Source of the DNA: an uncultured Chloroflexota bacterium
GTDB taxonomy: Bacteria; Chloroflexota; Limnocylindria; Limnocylindrales; CSP1-4
Direction: 5' to 3'
Length of the DNA stretch: 5,442 nucleotides
Assembly (NCBI GenBank): GCA_903928275.1
Contig: CAIYQJ010000234.1
Span: forward strand, 1-5,442
This document shows positions 4,264 through 5,442 of this stretch, piece by piece. Position 1 is the stretch's first letter, and every line of letters begins with the position of its first letter. The notes under the pieces are model-generated. The model ran no database searches. It was not told where the DNA came from and worked only from the letters and a program-made list of their open reading frames with translations. Made by a program: the position numbers and the translations under genes.

Positions 4264-5442
4264 ATGATCGTGAAGCGGCTCATCGGGGCGCTCATCGCTG
4301 CGGCCCTGCTCCTGCCCACGGCAGCCGTCGTCGCCTCGGCCGCGACGCCGGTCGAGTACGGGGTGCACATGGTCTCCACGGACTACTGGTACACGGAGGG
4401 TCCGGACGCGACCTTCAGCGCCGTGGGCGAGGTCCGCAATGACACCGACGTCCCCGTCCGCAACGTGACCATCAAGGCAACGGCACTCGCAGCGGACGGC
4501 AAGGTCGTCGCGACTGGCGTCAAGCAGGTGTGGCTCGACATCCTCGACCCCGGCGAGATCTCGTCGTTCAGGATCGACGTCGGCCTTCCCGGCGCATGGG
4601 CGACCTACCGGATCGCCGTGGAGGACTGGGACTACACGAGCCTGGCGTCGAACCACTACTTCACGACGAAGGCGAGCTCGAGCACGACGGACGCCCACAC
4701 GATGCACATCAGCGGGTCGATCACGAACGCGAACGTCGTGCCCACCGCGGACAACATCGTCGTGGCCACCCTGTACGGCCCGGACGGGAAGGTCGTCGGC
4801 ACCGGCGTCGCGGCACTCGCCGGAACGCTCGCCGCCGGCGAGAGCGCGCAGTTCTCCATGGACGCGGAGCACGCGAACGTCTCGTCCACGCCGACGGTCG
4901 CGGTGACGGCCGAGTCCACCTCGGACCCGCAGACGGCCGTCACGTTCGCGGCGACGCCGACCGAGCTCGCATTCGGCACGAGCGTGTCGATCACCGGAGC
5001 CGCGAAGCCCGGCGGCTCGGTCGCGATCCAACGGTACGACCAGCCGACCTCGGCATGGGTCGACGCGGGCTTCGGCGCAGCGACGGCGGGCACGAACGGA
5101 TCGTACGCGGTGACCGTGACCCCGACGGCGGGGTCCACGTACCGCGCCGTCTCCGGCGGTGTCCAGAGCGTGCCGATCCCGCTGTTCGTCCGAACGGCCG
5201 TGACGATGCGCGCCTCGACGAAGGCGACGACCGTCGGGAAGAAGGTGACGCTCAGCGGCACCACCGGGCCGACGGACGCGGCGTCGGAGGTCGTCATCCA
5301 GCGCAAGGTGGGCTCCACGTGGACGAAGATCGCGAGCGGCCCGATCGCGGCGTCGGGTGGCACGTTCACGGTCGTCTGGACGCCCAGGACGAAGGGGAGC
5401 TACGTGCTCCGCGCCTGGGCGAGCGGCGGGTCGGCGCTGTAC
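4264..5442 (+). CDS. Secreted FxLYD-like / Ig-like repeat protein (3' partial)
   Basis: The frame opens at ATG 4264, five bases after GGGGGA, and has no stop before the window ends, so 393 residues are seen and the C-terminus is missing. Residues 1-26 are a clear Sec signal peptide (MIVKR, a hydrophobic core, probable cleavage after VASA). Two related beta-domains follow. Residues about 47-120 (GEVRNDTDVPVRNVTI, then A-D-G-K-V-V and DPGEISSFRIDV) and about 146-217 (GSITNANVVPTADNIVV, then TLYGPDGKVVGTG and AAGESAQFSMDA) match the FxLYD-type pattern. Residues about 224-310 and 311-393 are Ig-like repeats of the kind found in bacterial surface proteins (VTLSGTT, then VVIQRKVGSTWTKIA, GTFTVVWTP and GSYVLRAWASGG). 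The protein is probably exported to the surface or medium; adhesion or envelope binding is an inference. No catalytic residues or anchor are visible in this part. Confidence 0.85.
   Translation, partial: MIVKRLIGALIAAALLLPTAAVVASAATPVEYGVHMVSTDYWYTEGPDATFSAVGEVRNDTDVPVRNVTIKATALAADGKVVATGVKQVWLDILDPGEISSFRIDVGLPGAWATYRIAVEDWDYTSLASNHYFTTKASSSTTDAHTMHISGSITNANVVPTADNIVVATLYGPDGKVVGTGVAALAGTLAAGESAQFSMDAEHANVSSTPTVAVTAESTSDPQTAVTFAATPTELAFGTSVSITGAAKPGGSVAIQRYDQPTSAWVDAGFGAATAGTNGSYAVTVTPTAGSTYRAVSGGVQSVPIPLFVRTAVTMRASTKATTVGKKVTLSGTTGPTDAASEVVIQRKVGSTWTKIASGPIAASGGTFTVVWTPRTKGSYVLRAWASGGSALY

Noticed and set aside
3357..4379. Upstream extension of the VanW frame on the minus strand, giving an 850-residue protein
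   Set aside because: The extension is antisense to the zinc-ribbon gene and its promoter, is low-complexity Ala/Arg/Gly, and bypasses the ATG at 3356 that is followed directly by a signal peptide.
3958..5369. Two minus-strand frames (357 and 237 residues) antisense to the secreted-protein gene
   Set aside because: The plus strand has a promoter, a ribosome-binding site, a signal peptide and repeated domains. The antisense frames show no domain and mirror the G/C-ending codons.

Overview
The window is very GC-rich (roughly 70 % by eye), gene-dense and bacterial. It holds five protein-coding genes, no RNA genes, no mobile elements and no CRISPR array. Codons in the genes end almost always in G or C. 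The gene content is a VanW-family exported protein, a small double zinc-ribbon protein with a CxxC-x17-CxxC module, and a secreted protein with FxLYD-like and Ig-like repeats. Together with the Pro/Thr-rich linkers, this suggests a high-GC Chloroflexota lineage (for example the Limnocylindria/Ellin6529 type). That is an inference from style and families; a high-GC actinobacterium cannot be excluded without a search.

Layout: (1) 1-666, plus strand, is the C-terminal half of a major facilitator superfamily (MFS) transporter cut by the window edge. (2) 754-1725, minus strand, is an unrecognised membrane protein with a 4+4 transmembrane pattern, convergent with the transporter. (3) 1827-3356, minus strand, is a VanW-family envelope protein. 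It lies 101 bases upstream of the membrane-protein gene, which appears to have its own promoter placed for leaderless transcription. (4) 3357-3671 is a 315-base divergent regulatory region. It contains a 14-base palindrome, an extended -10 promoter and a hairpin that buries the ribosome-binding site of the next gene. (5) 3672-4061, plus strand, is the double zinc-ribbon protein with a Gly/Tyr/Ser-repeat linker, followed by a perfect 15-bp hairpin. (6) 4264-5442, plus strand, is a secreted protein with a signal peptide, two FxLYD-like domains and two Ig-like repeats, running off the 3' edge.

The genes do not form one operon. Promoter-like sequences precede the membrane protein, the zinc-ribbon gene and the secreted protein separately. 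Two genes (VanW and the secreted repeat protein) encode cell-envelope or surface proteins and two encode integral membrane proteins. The zinc-ribbon protein is the only likely cytoplasmic product.

The most interesting signal is the zinc-ribbon leader. A 10-bp perfect stem (13 bp with one bulged base) pairs the AAGGAG ribosome-binding site with a segment about 50 bases upstream. The stem encloses a second hairpin, and a separate upstream ATG with its own ribosome-binding site opens an in-frame 27-codon leader through the whole structure. This looks like a cis-acting translational switch. Its conservation has not been tested.
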